From: Coriobacteriia bacterium
GTDB taxonomy: Bacteria; Actinomycetota; Coriobacteriia; Coriobacteriales; UBA8131
Direction: 5' to 3'
Length of the DNA: 37,848 nt
NCBI GenBank assembly: GCA_009784945.1
Contig: WQXH01000018.1
Location: 1-37,848 of the forward strand
The notes beneath the pieces were generated by a model, which saw only the letters and a list, made by a program, of their open reading frames with translations, made no database searches and was not told the DNA's origin. Numbering within the stretch: position 1 is the first letter of the stretch; each line of letters begins with the position of its first letter. Both the position numbers and the translations under genes were made by a program. Positions 25,024 through 32,441 of the stretch are shown one piece after another.

Positions 25024-25288
25024 AGCGATTATCTATCGAGATCAGGACATTACCCTAGACGTTATGATGAAGATTGAGCATGTCGTCACGCTCATCGCTG
25101 AGGCGGAGCATGTGAGCTTTGATAAAGCACTTTTGCTGTTTACCGTAACTCGCACTTATAGAAGCCTTATGAATACCGAGTCTTTGATGTGGTCTGAAAG
25201 TGCCGAGTTCTTACTTGACGAGTTTCTTCGAGAGAGGCAAATGCCTCAGTGTGAGTGCCGCAAAGACGGGTGCTCTAAAGCCGAATAA
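25016..25288 (+). CDS. Small helical protein, likely DUF3791-type partner of DUF3990
   Basis: The 90-aa frame begins at TTG 25016, overlapping the end of the DUF3990 remnant by 8 bp, and reads MPKAIIYRDQDITLDVMMK, then an all-helical body with FDKALLLFTVTRTYRSL and SAEFLLDEFLRE. Short helical proteins of this kind commonly follow DUF3990 genes. It looks intact, while the two upstream genes of the set are broken. An antitoxin-like role is plausible but unproven. A start at ATG 25063 would give a shorter product. The tail has three cysteines (QCECRKDGC). Confidence 0.6.
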   Translation: MPKAIIYRDQDITLDVMMKIEHVVTLIAEAEHVSFDKALLLFTVTRTYRSLMNTESLMWSESAEFLLDEFLRERQMPQCECRKDGCSKAE

Positions 25289-25331
25289 CAAGCGAATAAA
25301 AAGTAGTGGGGAGACCCACAGCGTTAGTCCA

Positions 25332-25835
25332 CTACTTGTAAGGTGTATTGTCAAAGGAGATTCCGTCTCGCTCCTCAATACTTAAGGCCTGTGAGCCAGT
25401 TAGTACAGGAGCAGCCCTCAGGATCTGTGTAAAGCCGTAGGACTTAAGCCAAATGTCACCAAAATTATGAAAGGACAAGTGCCATTCATAAACAGAAACA
25501 CCTTTTTCTTGTTCAAATGAGCCTACTAACCCCAAGCTCTCAATTTCTGGCACCTGAAGTCTTCCGCCCACGTGTTCCGTTGCTATTTCTAAATCAAAGA
25601 CATTCTTGAACACCAGCGTGCAGGGCGCCACCCAAAAGGAGAAGTTCATGTTTGGAGGAGTGGGACTGACCCACTTGAGAATATAATCAATGTCAAGCAA
25701 GAGGTTGTGATGCCACGTGCCTTCTTGCACTTGAATGGCAAAACCATGAACGGACACATCATGCCAGCACATGTGCTCATAATCAGCTTGTGTCCAGACA
25801 GCTTTATCTGGCTCATAGGATGACTCGATAATCAC
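25332..25835 (-). CDS. Conserved hypothetical protein, unknown function
   Basis: About 167 aa from a GTG at 25835, chosen because GAAGGGA lies about eight bases upstream and because everything further upstream in the frame is tRNA-flank repeat. The sequence begins with IIESSYEPDKAVWTQ and contains YEHMCWHDVSVHGFA, LLLDIDYILKWV and FSFWVAPCTLVFKNV. The pattern recalls small stand-alone beta-rich proteins found sporadically in bacterial accessory regions. No signal peptide or membrane helix is seen. It is adjacent to the tRNA-Ser duplication, and part of its ribosome-binding site lies inside the first repeat copy, so it was probably acquired with that region. Confidence 0.6.
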   Translation of the reverse strand: MIIESSYEPDKAVWTQADYEHMCWHDVSVHGFAIQVQEGTWHHNLLLDIDYILKWVSPTPPNMNFSFWVAPCTLVFKNVFDLEIATEHVGGRLQVPEIESLGLVGSFEQEKGVSVYEWHLSFHNFGDIWLKSYGFTQILRAAPVLTGSQALSIEERDGISFDNTPYK

Positions 25836-25847
25836 AGCTTGTTCCCT

Positions 25848-25908
25848 TCTCGGGTTCGAATCCCCGAACAACTTGCTACGGAAATAATGGCGGAGAGCCG
25901 GGGATTCG
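25848..25908. repeat. Direct repeat copy 1 of tRNA-Ser 3' end and flank (att-like)
   Basis: This 61-bp sequence matches 26011-26071 at 60 of 61 positions. Its last 21 bases (25888-25908) copy the 3' end of the downstream tRNA-Ser gene including CCA; the first 40 copy the tRNA's downstream flank. Such duplication of a tRNA 3' end is the typical footprint of tyrosine-recombinase integration, although no integrase is present in the window. Confidence 0.8.
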
Positions 25909-26010
25909 CGTGTATTTGCTGCGCAAATCCACACCCTGCTCACTCACTTCGTTCGTTCGCGAGCTCGGACTACGACGCGCCACTGGCGCCTCGCTTAACG
26001 CCCTCGCCCC

Positions 26011-26071
26011 TCTCGGGTTCGAATCCCCGAACAACTTGCTACGGAGATAATGGCGGAGAGCCGGGGATTCG
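26011..26071. repeat. Direct repeat copy 2, overlapping the tRNA-Ser 3' end
   Basis: The native copy of the 61-bp repeat; 26051-26071 are within tRNA-Ser. The two copies are 163 bp apart (start to start). The DNA between them (25909-26010) has several short inverted repeats (for example TTTGCTGCGCAAA and TTCGTTCGTTCGCGAGC) and no gene. Confidence 0.8.
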
Positions 26072-26141
26072 AACCCCGGAACGGGTTATGCCCGTTACTC
26101 GCTTAGCAGGCGAGCACCTTCGGCCTCTCGGTCAGCTCTCC
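26051..26141 (-). tRNA. tRNA-Ser (anticodon GCT)
   Basis: A 91-nt class II tRNA with the encoded CCA. The acceptor stem GGAGAGC (5' end at 26141) pairs with GCTCTCC, followed by discriminator G and CCA (26054-26051). The anticodon stem CTCGC/GCGAG encloses the loop CTGCTAA, with anticodon GCT on the minus strand (plus-strand AGC at 26105-26107). The long variable arm AACGGGCATAACCCGTT and the T arm GGTTCGAATCC are all present. It reads AGC/AGU serine codons and is a substrate of SerS encoded in this window. Confidence 0.97.
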
Positions 26142-26175
26142 GCGCCAAAACGTATGCGCATACGTGTAGCGCATA

Positions 26176-26204
26176 ATGATACCGCAATTCGCTTGCAGTG
26201 TCAG
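26176..26204 (-). promoter_or_regulatory. Promoter of tRNA-Ser
   Basis: On the minus strand, CTGACA (plus 26199-26204) is the -35, followed by a 17-bp spacer and TATCAT (plus 26176-26181) as the -10. Initiation would be near 26168, about 27 bases before the mature 5' end. A palindrome, ACGTATGCGCATACGT (26150-26165), lies in the leader. Confidence 0.55.
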
Positions 26205-26408
26205 ATAAAAATACATGGGCTGTGTAACCACAAATCGATAGGCTACGCTGTGTGCGCGTATTGGCAACTGCCCACCATGCACGATGAGCTAATGAGAATC
26301 AAGCGAATCGCATAACTAAGAGTAGCCAAGAGCAAGTAGACACGCTACGACTTCTTTTTGTTACTTTACTAAGCCGCTACCGCGGCCCAACTCATCCTAT
26401 ACCCTCAT

Positions 26409-26518
26409 GTCGCCCTGTCGCGTTCGCTCGAAGAGCGAATGTTGCAGGGCCTACTAGCATTACAGACAGACCTGTAGTAGGTCCTGCAGCATTTTGCTGC
26501 GCAAAACGCGACACGACA
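26409..26518. repeat. 110-bp inverted-repeat element with two sub-hairpins
   Basis: The left arm (26409-26455) and right arm (26475-26518) are imperfect inverted repeats sharing TGTCGCGTT outside and TGCAGG-CCTACTA inside. Each arm contains its own small hairpin (TTCGCTC-GAA-GAGCGAA on the left, TTTTGC-TGC-GCAAAA on the right), so a cross-shaped fold is possible. It lies between the tRNA-Ser promoter and the modA promoter. The rest of 26205-26408 shows no gene. Confidence 0.65.
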
Positions 26519-26567
26519 ACAGATGTGTGACTTTTTTTGGCGTACATACAAGCAGGCAGGCGGCAGG

Positions 26568-26624
26568 TTGACTTCTGAAGAGAAGGGCGCTATAGTTGCA
26601 TTATTCGCCAGTGAGAATATATGC
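26568..26624 (+). promoter_or_regulatory. modA promoter with candidate operator
   Basis: TTGACT (26568-26573), 17 bp, TATAGT (26591-26596). An inverted repeat, GCATTATTC (26598-26606) and GAATATATGC (26615-26624), overlaps the expected start point, where a molybdate-responsive repressor such as ModE could bind. The link to ModE is inference; the arms are AT-rich, as ModE sites are, but do not match the E. coli consensus closely. Confidence 0.6.
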
Positions 26625-26727
26625 AGACGAGAGTAAAGATTGGCGACCCGAAGTGTTAATGAAGGCCCTGCACATTCATGGCCTTCGGCCAAACGCAGCA
26701 GGACGGCAGAGGTGTAAAGGAGAGGTA
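26625..26727 (+). promoter_or_regulatory. Structured modA leader with mutually exclusive hairpins
   Basis: Within the predicted leader, GAAGGCC (26661-26667) can pair with GGCCTTC (26680-26686), or TGGCC (26679-26683) can pair with GGCCA (26687-26691). The two foldings compete for the same bases. This could be an attenuator or riboswitch-like control; I cannot match it to the known Moco motif. Confidence 0.35.
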
Positions 26728-27624
26728 ATGGTTTTTACCAGGACAAAAACAAAAAGTGTTAAAAAACGTGCAGGAGCCTTAGTGCTTTCTGTCATGTTAC
26801 TGGCAGTATCTGCCATGGCTCTTGTTGCTTGTGGCGGCAACACTGCTACAGAGGCTCATAACGAGCCTGCAAACAATGAGGCTCAAGTAGAGGCAGTTGA
26901 GTTGCAAGTATTTGCTGCCAATTCGCTTGAAAGAGCGTTGCCAGAAGTGCAAGCGCTCTACACAGGGCAAAACCCTCACATTACTTTTAAGGATACGCAA
27001 TTCAAGGGCTCCGGAGATTTGGTAACTGAGCTGCAGGGCGGTGCTCCGGCAGACATTCTTATAACCGCCTCTAGTTCTACCATGAATACCGCAGGAGAAA
27101 ACGGCTCAATAGATGAGGCCACTCGAATAGACCTGTTTGTCAACGACCTTATAGTGGTTAAGCAAGAAGGTTCTGACATCACCCTGGGCTCACTTGCCGA
27201 GCTTCAAAGTGATGAAATTACCAAAGTAGCCATAGGAGATGCTGATGCTGTTCCGGCAGGTGCCTATGCCAATCAAAGCCTCTTTTCCGTGGATCTTTAT
27301 TCGGATGAATCTGGCAAAGGTGGCGCCTATACGGGTGGATTTGAAACTAAGGTCATTATTCAATCGAGCGTTGGCAATGTTGCCAAGACGGTTTCTACCG
27401 GCGATGTTCAGATTGGATTCGTATACAGCAGCGACCTGTATCGTTACGACGGCATCGAGCAGCTCTTTGTGGTGCCAAGTGATACGCACAAGCCCATCAT
27501 CTACCCAGGTGCTGTCGTTTCTGACTCTGCCAACGCTCAAGAAGCTGAGAGGTTCTTGGAGTTTTGCTTAAACGATCCTGAAGCACTCAAAATCTGGGCT
27601 CAATTCGGGTTTGAGCTCATTTAA
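26728..27624 (+). CDS. modA: Molybdate ABC transporter substrate-binding lipoprotein
   Basis: The 298-aa lipoprotein has a basic start, a hydrophobic segment and the lipobox LVAC with Cys35, so it is anchored outside the membrane after Lgt processing. The mature domain follows the ModA pattern: FAANSLERALPEVQALY, the oxyanion-binding Ser-Gly stretch FKGSGDLVTELQGGAPADILI and ITASSSTMN, and GFVYSSDLYR near the end. It binds molybdate (possibly tungstate) for the ModBC transporter. The ATG at 26728 has AAAGGAGAGG upstream; the frame stays open further left but with no signal-peptide logic. Confidence 0.92.
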   Translation: MVFTRTKTKSVKKRAGALVLSVMLLAVSAMALVACGGNTATEAHNEPANNEAQVEAVELQVFAANSLERALPEVQALYTGQNPHITFKDTQFKGSGDLVTELQGGAPADILITASSSTMNTAGENGSIDEATRIDLFVNDLIVVKQEGSDITLGSLAELQSDEITKVAIGDADAVPAGAYANQSLFSVDLYSDESGKGGAYTGGFETKVIIQSSVGNVAKTVSTGDVQIGFVYSSDLYRYDGIEQLFVVPSDTHKPIIYPGAVVSDSANAQEAERFLEFCLNDPEALKIWAQFGFELI

Positions 27625-27635
27625 GAAGCAACGAC

Positions 27636-27718
27636 GGATTGCATAAGGAAATCTCAGACCAGTAGGCAGAGCCCTTCTCCCTTGCTCACCCGCTGCTCTT
27701 GCTCTCCTTATGCAATCC
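27636..27718. repeat. 14-bp perfect inverted repeat between modA and modB
   Basis: GGATTGCATAAGGA (27636-27649) and TCCTTATGCAATCC (27705-27718) are exact inverted repeats enclosing 55 nt of pyrimidine-rich sequence. The element sits 12 bp after the modA stop codon. As an RNA fold it could protect the modA message and reduce expression of modBC relative to the binding protein; it could also be a small mobile repeat. A weaker hairpin follows near 27745-27775. Confidence 0.6.
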
Positions 27719-27808
27719 CCCGTAGCAGGGGGTGAGGGGCACCTGCCAAACACACCTGTTAATCAGGGTGTCTGGTTTCAAGTGTAAACAGAGGTATAAT
27801 GCACGAAT

Positions 27809-29173
27809 ATGTCTAGCTGGCTCAAACGATTGGTAATTGCGCAAGTGGTGCTCACCTTAGTGATGAGTACTGTGTTAATAGCGCCGGTGTCCGCACAAGC
27901 CAATGAAGTGGTGAGCGTAGATGTTGAGGGCACGGCAGCGACTTGCGAGGGAGCCAGTTTTGGCATCAGCAACTTTGTACGCAATAACAAGGGGAGCGAC
28001 CGGATCTATGAAGGGGAGTATCTAGGATACCGCTATCCTATGGCAGACGCTCAAGCCTTTGCTGTCATGGTCATGGAAGACAGAGTGTTTGTCTATGTAC
28101 CGTGGCGTGTGCAGACATCGCTTGGCTTGGACTTTGGTAACGACTTTCTAGCTCAACAACAATTGCTCACCCTTCTTTTTGCGCTTGATGAGCATAATGC
28201 CAGAGGGGGCACCACTTTGGAGCAGCTCAAACTGCCCGTTAGCTTTATAAGCGGTGGGCCCGTAGGAAATGGCGAATGGATTATCGATTTTGCTGTTGAG
28301 GTAGAGCAAGGCTACTACTATGCAGCTCTAACCGTGGATCCTCTTGCAGAGACCAAGCCAGATACAAGCAAGTTAGCAGCCTTTATGCTGACGGGCATGC
28401 TCTTGCCAACCAGCGAGCTGACTGTTGAGCCTGCGCCCGAGGGCTGGGATGCATTCTGGGGATTTTTAAACAATATGGACTATCGCCCCTTTTGGGTCTC
28501 ACTCAAAACTGCTCTGACCGCCTTGGTGTTTGTCTTTGTATTGGGGCTGGCAGCTGCACGTCTTACACTCAAGGTGTCAGACCGCATCAAAGACATTCTT
28601 GACGCCATCTTTACCATTCCCTTGGTTTTACCGCCTACCGTAATAGGCTTTTTGCTTTTGGTTACCTTTGGCAATTCTACTGCCTTGGGACGCTGGCTTA
28701 TCGCCAACGGCATAGAGCTTGTGTTTTCTTGGCCTGCGGCTGTGCTTGCTGCCACGGTGGTGGCATTTCCACTGATGTATCGTACTGTTCGTGGAGCCTT
28801 TGAAGCGCAGGACTCTGAGATGTTAGACGCAGCTCGCACTTTAGGTTGGAATGAATCGCGCATCTTCTTTCGCTTGATGCTACCGCTTGCCTGGCCATCT
28901 ATTGCGGCAGGCACTGTTTTGGCCTTTGCTCGTGCCATAGGAGAGTTTGGCGCTACGCTCTTTGTGGCAGGTAATTTTGCCGGTGTTACTCAGACAATGC
29001 CGCTGGCCATCTACTTTGAGTGGATGGGAGGGCGAACCGACGCAGCGGTTTTTTGGGTCGTCGTTGTCATACTCATGTCATTTGTCGTCATACTCTTTAT
29101 TAACCTCTACGCTCGTCACACCCAAAAGTTCCGCTTGGGCACCGCTGCAAAAGAGGAGAGGGGTATACAATGA
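27809..29173 (+). CDS. modB: Molybdate ABC permease with an N-terminal exported domain (ModB fusion)
   Basis: The 454-aa protein starts with a signal-peptide-like segment (about residues 6-30, ending VSAQA), then about 185 residues of soluble, presumably extracytoplasmic sequence (31-215) with AQAFAVMVMEDRVFVYVPWR and GEWIIDFAVEVEQGYYYAAL. Only then comes a normal ModB permease (about 225-450, five helices) with the coupling EAA-like loop AARTLGWNESRIFFRLMLP. Ordinary ModB proteins are about 225 aa, so the first half is extra. It may contact ModA or regulate uptake; I do not recognise the domain. It overlaps modC by 4 bp. Confidence 0.88.
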   Translation: MSSWLKRLVIAQVVLTLVMSTVLIAPVSAQANEVVSVDVEGTAATCEGASFGISNFVRNNKGSDRIYEGEYLGYRYPMADAQAFAVMVMEDRVFVYVPWRVQTSLGLDFGNDFLAQQQLLTLLFALDEHNARGGTTLEQLKLPVSFISGGPVGNGEWIIDFAVEVEQGYYYAALTVDPLAETKPDTSKLAAFMLTGMLLPTSELTVEPAPEGWDAFWGFLNNMDYRPFWVSLKTALTALVFVFVLGLAAARLTLKVSDRIKDILDAIFTIPLVLPPTVIGFLLLVTFGNSTALGRWLIANGIELVFSWPAAVLAATVVAFPLMYRTVRGAFEAQDSEMLDAARTLGWNESRIFFRLMLPLAWPSIAAGTVLAFARAIGEFGATLFVAGNFAGVTQTMPLAIYFEWMGGRTDAAVFWVVVVILMSFVVILFINLYARHTQKFRLGTAAKEERGIQ

Positions 29174-30219
29174 GCATCGAAGTTAACATCAAAAAAGTGC
29201 TGCCCACTTTTACGCTCGAGCTTGCCTTTTCTGCCGAGAGTGAGACCCTCGGCTTTTTGGGTGCTTCTGGCTCTGGTAAAAGTATGACCCTGCGTTCGAT
29301 AGCAGGCTTGGTAACACCCGATGAAGGGCGTATTGTTGTAAACGGAGAGGTCTTTTTTGACTCTGCCAAGAAGATCGATCTTAAGCCCCAGGAGCGCAAG
29401 ACAGCCCTGCTTTTTCAAGACTACAAACTCTTTCCTAACCTTACCGTGGCGGGCAATATTGCTGCAGGTATGCCTAAGGCTTTGAGCAAGGACGAGGTGC
29501 ATCAACGGGTTAAGGAGCAGCTGGAGCGATTCAGGCTTAAGGGCTATGGATCACGTTATCCGGCGCGCCTCTCCGGCGGACAGCAGCAGCGCGTTGCCTT
29601 GGCGAGGATGCTGGCTGCTGAGCCAGGAATTCTCATGCTCGATGAGCCGTTTTCGGCCTTGGATGAGCATCTCAAGGCTGGCTTGGAAGAAGACCTTACT
29701 AATCTCTTTGAGCGCTACCAGGGTACTATTCTGTATGTTTCGCATGACATTGACGAGGCCTTTAGGTTTTGTGATCGCATTGCCGTACTAGACGAGGGAG
29801 AGATAGCGCAGATTGCCACGGTACCCGATCTGGTGTCAGCGCCCCAGACCCTGGCAAGCATTAAGGTTTCTGGAGTAAAGAACATCAGCGCGGCTTGCCG
29901 AATCGATGAGTATAAAGTGGAAGCTCAGGACTGGGGCATCATTTTGTCAACTACAGAGGCCGTACCTCAAGGGGCACAGTGGCTGGCGATACAGGCTAAC
30001 TACCTCAGGCCAGCCCTGCCAGGCGAGACAGAAAACTGCTATGAGATGATAGTACGCTTTACCACCGACTCCAGGTTTAAACGCACAGCGATTCTCGACC
30101 CCGGAGGCCTTCGTTGGAATGCCGACAAGCATCAACTCAAGCCAGAAGAACTGCCCGTTAAAGGCAAGCCGCTGCGCATGCACATCCCACCACAGCATAT
30201 CTATGTAGTCAATAGGTAA
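29170..30219 (+). CDS. modC: Molybdate ABC transporter ATP-binding protein
   Basis: The 349-aa ATPase has Walker A GASGSGKS, the Q loop LLFQDYKLF, signature LSGGQQQRVALARML, Walker B ILMLDEPFSALDEH and the switch His in YVSHDIDEAFRF. The C-terminal third (about residues 230-349) corresponds to the regulatory MOP/TOBE region of ModC but is divergent, so molybdate sensing by this part is uncertain. The ATG lies within the modB stop codon, so the two are translationally coupled. Confidence 0.93.
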   Translation: MSIEVNIKKVLPTFTLELAFSAESETLGFLGASGSGKSMTLRSIAGLVTPDEGRIVVNGEVFFDSAKKIDLKPQERKTALLFQDYKLFPNLTVAGNIAAGMPKALSKDEVHQRVKEQLERFRLKGYGSRYPARLSGGQQQRVALARMLAAEPGILMLDEPFSALDEHLKAGLEEDLTNLFERYQGTILYVSHDIDEAFRFCDRIAVLDEGEIAQIATVPDLVSAPQTLASIKVSGVKNISAACRIDEYKVEAQDWGIILSTTEAVPQGAQWLAIQANYLRPALPGETENCYEMIVRFTTDSRFKRTAILDPGGLRWNADKHQLKPEELPVKGKPLRMHIPPQHIYVVNR

Positions 30220-30485
30220 CGCGATCTGCTGCAAGCCACTTCATGTTTTTTTAAGTGCAACTTGACTGCTCATCACCTGTCTTTTAGGTGCTCAGCTTTG
30301 CCAAACGCGCACGACAGCAGGAGCAAAGGGCAGCGTTTTTAAAGAGAAGGGGGGTGTGTCCATAAATTACCGTTATTCTTGCCAGCTCTACCTTGATCTA
30401 TAGGGGGTGTGTCCATCCGCGTGGCTCTTATGGGAGCATTTTGGCTGAAAAAAGGCTAAAATACGAATAAAACCGGGTGTATCCC
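30220..30485. other. Intergenic region before ftsZ with GGGGGTGTGTCCAT direct repeats
   Basis: Two copies of GGGGGTGTGTCCAT (30350-30363 and 30403-30416) and a weaker third, CCGGGTGTATCCC, near 30475 lie in a 380-bp gap. An earlier hairpin, CACCT-GTCTTTT-AGGTG (about 30275-30291), may help end modABC transcription. No gene is supported here. Confidence 0.5.
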
Positions 30486-30578
30486 TTGACCAATTTGCTA
30501 TTTCATATACTATAATTGTCCTGTATAATAATTCAGGTTGTCGTTTAGTTTAACCATACTCGTAATTGCAGCAATTAC
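30486..30578 (+). promoter_or_regulatory. ftsZ promoter region and leader palindrome
   Basis: TTGACC (30486-30491) is followed by TACTAT (30508-30513, 16-bp spacer) or TATAAT (30511-30516, 19-bp spacer); a second TATAAT lies at 30524-30529. A perfect palindrome, GTAATTGC-A-GCAATTAC (30562-30578), is in the leader, about 10 bp before the AAGGAG site of ftsZ, and could be an operator or an RNA hairpin that affects translation. Confidence 0.55.
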
Positions 30579-30599
30579 GACAACGAATGAAGGAGCACC

Positions 30600-31745
30600 A
30601 TGTGGGACCAAGAAGGCAACGTAGGTCGTTCCGTCAGTAGCCTTGCGCTTATTAAGGTCGTAGGCGTTGGCGGCGGTGGCACTAATGCCGTTAACAGGAT
30701 GATTGAAGCCGGCATAAAGGGCGTTGAGTTTGTGGTCATCAATACCGATGCCCAAGATCTCCTCATGTCAAATGCCGATCGCATCGTGCACATTGGTGAG
30801 AGTCTCACCAAGGGTCTGGGAGCTGGTGCAGATCCCGGCAAGGGAGCGCAGGCTGCAGAAGAATCACGAAAAGAGATAGTAGAGGCACTCGAGGGTGCAG
30901 ACATGGTATTTGTCACTGCCGGAGAAGGCGGCGGTACGGGTACGGGAGCTTCGCCTATAGTGGCAGAAATTGCTCATGAGGTCATTGGTGCACTTACCGT
31001 AGGTGTGGTGACCAAGCCTTTTAGTTTTGAAGGTCGCAAGCGAATGGCGCAGGCAGAAGATGGCATCATGCTGCTTGCCCAAAATGTTGATGCTCTCATA
31101 GTCATTCCCAACGATCGCCTTTTGCAAATCGTAGAAAAAAAGACCACCATGCTTGATGCCTTCCGCATTGCCGATGATATTCTTCGTCAAGGCACGCAAG
31201 GCATTACCGATCTCATCACCATACCCGGTACCATCAATGTGGACTTTGCCGATGTGCGTGCGGTTATGAAGGATGCTGGAACTGCCATGATGGGCATAGG
31301 CTCTGCCTCTGGTGACAATCGAGCAGTGGAGGCGGCCACACAAGCCATCTCCAGCAAGTTGTTGGAGTCTTCCATCGTGGGAGCCAAGCGTATCTTGGTA
31401 TCAGTGGCAGGTTCATCTGACATGGGTCTTGCCGAGGTGCAAGAAGCTGCAACCACGGTTACTGAGTCGGCCGACGCAGATGCAAACATCATCTTTGGAT
31501 CGGTTATCGATGACACCCTGGGAGACCAAGTCAAGGTTACTGTCATAGCCACAGGCTTTGAAAAGGTTAACACCCAGTCTTCCATGGACTTTGATGACTA
31601 CAGTCCTAATCTCACCCCGATGGTACAAGAGAGCCAAGCTCCCGACTACCAGCAGGCACGTTCTCAGCCCGGTTTTGGCAACCAACAGCAGGGCTTGTCT
31701 TTTGACGATGATTTCATTCCCGATTTTCTCAGGCGAGGACACTGA
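30600..31745 (+). CDS. ftsZ: Cell division protein FtsZ
   Basis: The 381-aa tubulin-like GTPase builds the division ring. It shows [20 protein letters not shown], the tubulin signature [12 protein letters not shown], and the T7 synergy-loop region with [11 protein letters not shown]. The C-terminal linker is short and Gln-rich, and the last residues [13 protein letters not shown] form the conserved tail peptide that binds SepF and other partners. AAGGAG lies 6 bases before the ATG. It heads a cluster with yggS, sepF, proC, yggT and divIVA, the standard Gram-positive division cluster. Confidence 0.97.
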   Translation: MWDQEGNVGRSVSSLALIKVVGVGGGGTNAVNRMIEAGIKGVEFVVINTDAQDLLMSNADRIVHIGESLTKGLGAGADPGKGAQAAEESRKEIVEALEGADMVFVTAGEGGGTGTGASPIVAEIAHEVIGALTVGVVTKPFSFEGRKRMAQAEDGIMLLAQNVDALIVIPNDRLLQIVEKKTTMLDAFRIADDILRQGTQGITDLITIPGTINVDFADVRAVMKDAGTAMMGIGSASGDNRAVEAATQAISSKLLESSIVGAKRILVSVAGSSDMGLAEVQEAATTVTESADADANIIFGSVIDDTLGDQVKVTVIATGFEKVNTQSSMDFDDYSPNLTPMVQESQAPDYQQARSQPGFGNQQQGLSFDDDFIPDFLRRGH

Positions 31746-32439
31746 GATCATTGCAGAACTCAAAAAGAACTTACACGAGATACAGCTAGACATTAACTCC
31801 GCTGCCGCTTCTGTGGGCAGAGACCCAGCAGATGTGCTCATGGTGGCAGTGAGCAAGGCAGTTGACGTGCCCCAGGTACAAGCTGCTTTGGAGGCGGGGA
31901 TTCATGACTTTGGCGAAAACCGTACCAAGGCACTGAGAGAGCGGCAGCAGGCCTTTCCCAGGCAAAACTGGCACTATATAGGACATATTCAGACCAATAA
32001 GCTTAAGGATGTGGTTGGAAGAGCCTGTCTTATTCATTCGGTAGCCAATGAGCGTGCGCTCGAAACTATTGGCAGGCTTGCCAAAGAGCAGGATGCTTGC
32101 CAAAGCGTGTTGCTAGAAGTAAACGTCTCTGGCGAGGAATCCAAGGACGGCGTAAGAGCAGATGAGTTGCCCCAGCTCCTTGAGAGAGCAAGCACAATCT
32201 CGCACATTGCGGTTAAGGGCCTGATGACGATGGCACCCCGGTTGCTCACTTCAGAAGATACAGTGGCGAGGCACACCTTTGTTGCACTGAGGGAGCTTCG
32301 CGACAAAATGGTATCGGTTTTTGATGGAGCGGAAAATATCAGTTTAAATGAGTTATCAATGGGTATGTCCAACGATTTTGTATACGCTATACAAGAAGGT
32401 GCTACCATTGTTCGTATTGGGCGCAGGCTTTGGAGTTGA
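31708..32439 (+). CDS. yggS: YggS/PROSC-family PLP-binding protein
   Basis: About 243 aa. The single-domain alanine-racemase-like barrel carries the PLP lysine in [14 protein letters not shown], and [23 protein letters not shown] and [16 protein letters not shown] are family hallmarks. Members control pyridoxal-phosphate balance and amino-acid metabolism and lack racemase activity. The start is uncertain: ATG 31708 overlaps the last 38 bp of ftsZ and has a poor ribosome-binding site, but no better start is available before the conserved region. It is conserved next to ftsZ and sepF in many Gram-positives. Confidence 0.88.
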   Translation: MISFPIFSGEDTEIIAELKKNLHEIQLDINSAAASVGRDPADVLMVAVSKAVDVPQVQAALEAGIHDFGENRTKALRERQQAFPRQNWHYIGHIQTNKLKDVVGRACLIHSVANERALETIGRLAKEQDACQSVLLEVNVSGEESKDGVRADELPQLLERASTISHIAVKGLMTMAPRLLTSEDTVARHTFVALRELRDKMVSVFDGAENISLNELSMGMSNDFVYAIQEGATIVRIGRRLWS

Positions 32440-32441
32440 TT

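Noticed and set aside
25848-25890. A second tRNA or tRNA fragment on the plus strand (T-arm-like GGTTCGAATCC)
   Set aside because: The motif is part of the 61-bp repeat and no acceptor, anticodon or D arm can be built around it.
25836-25943. N-terminal extension of the unknown minus-strand gene
   Set aside because: The extra residues translate the tRNA-flank repeat, and the GTG at 25835 has a suitable ribosome-binding site.
26596-26727. Upstream extension of modA
   Set aside because: It would precede the basic, hydrophobic signal-peptide start, lies in the predicted leader, and the ATG at 26728 has an excellent ribosome-binding site.
26625-26727. Moco or tungsten-cofactor riboswitch
   Set aside because: Competing hairpins are visible, but I could not align the leader to the known motif, so only a generic structured leader is reported.
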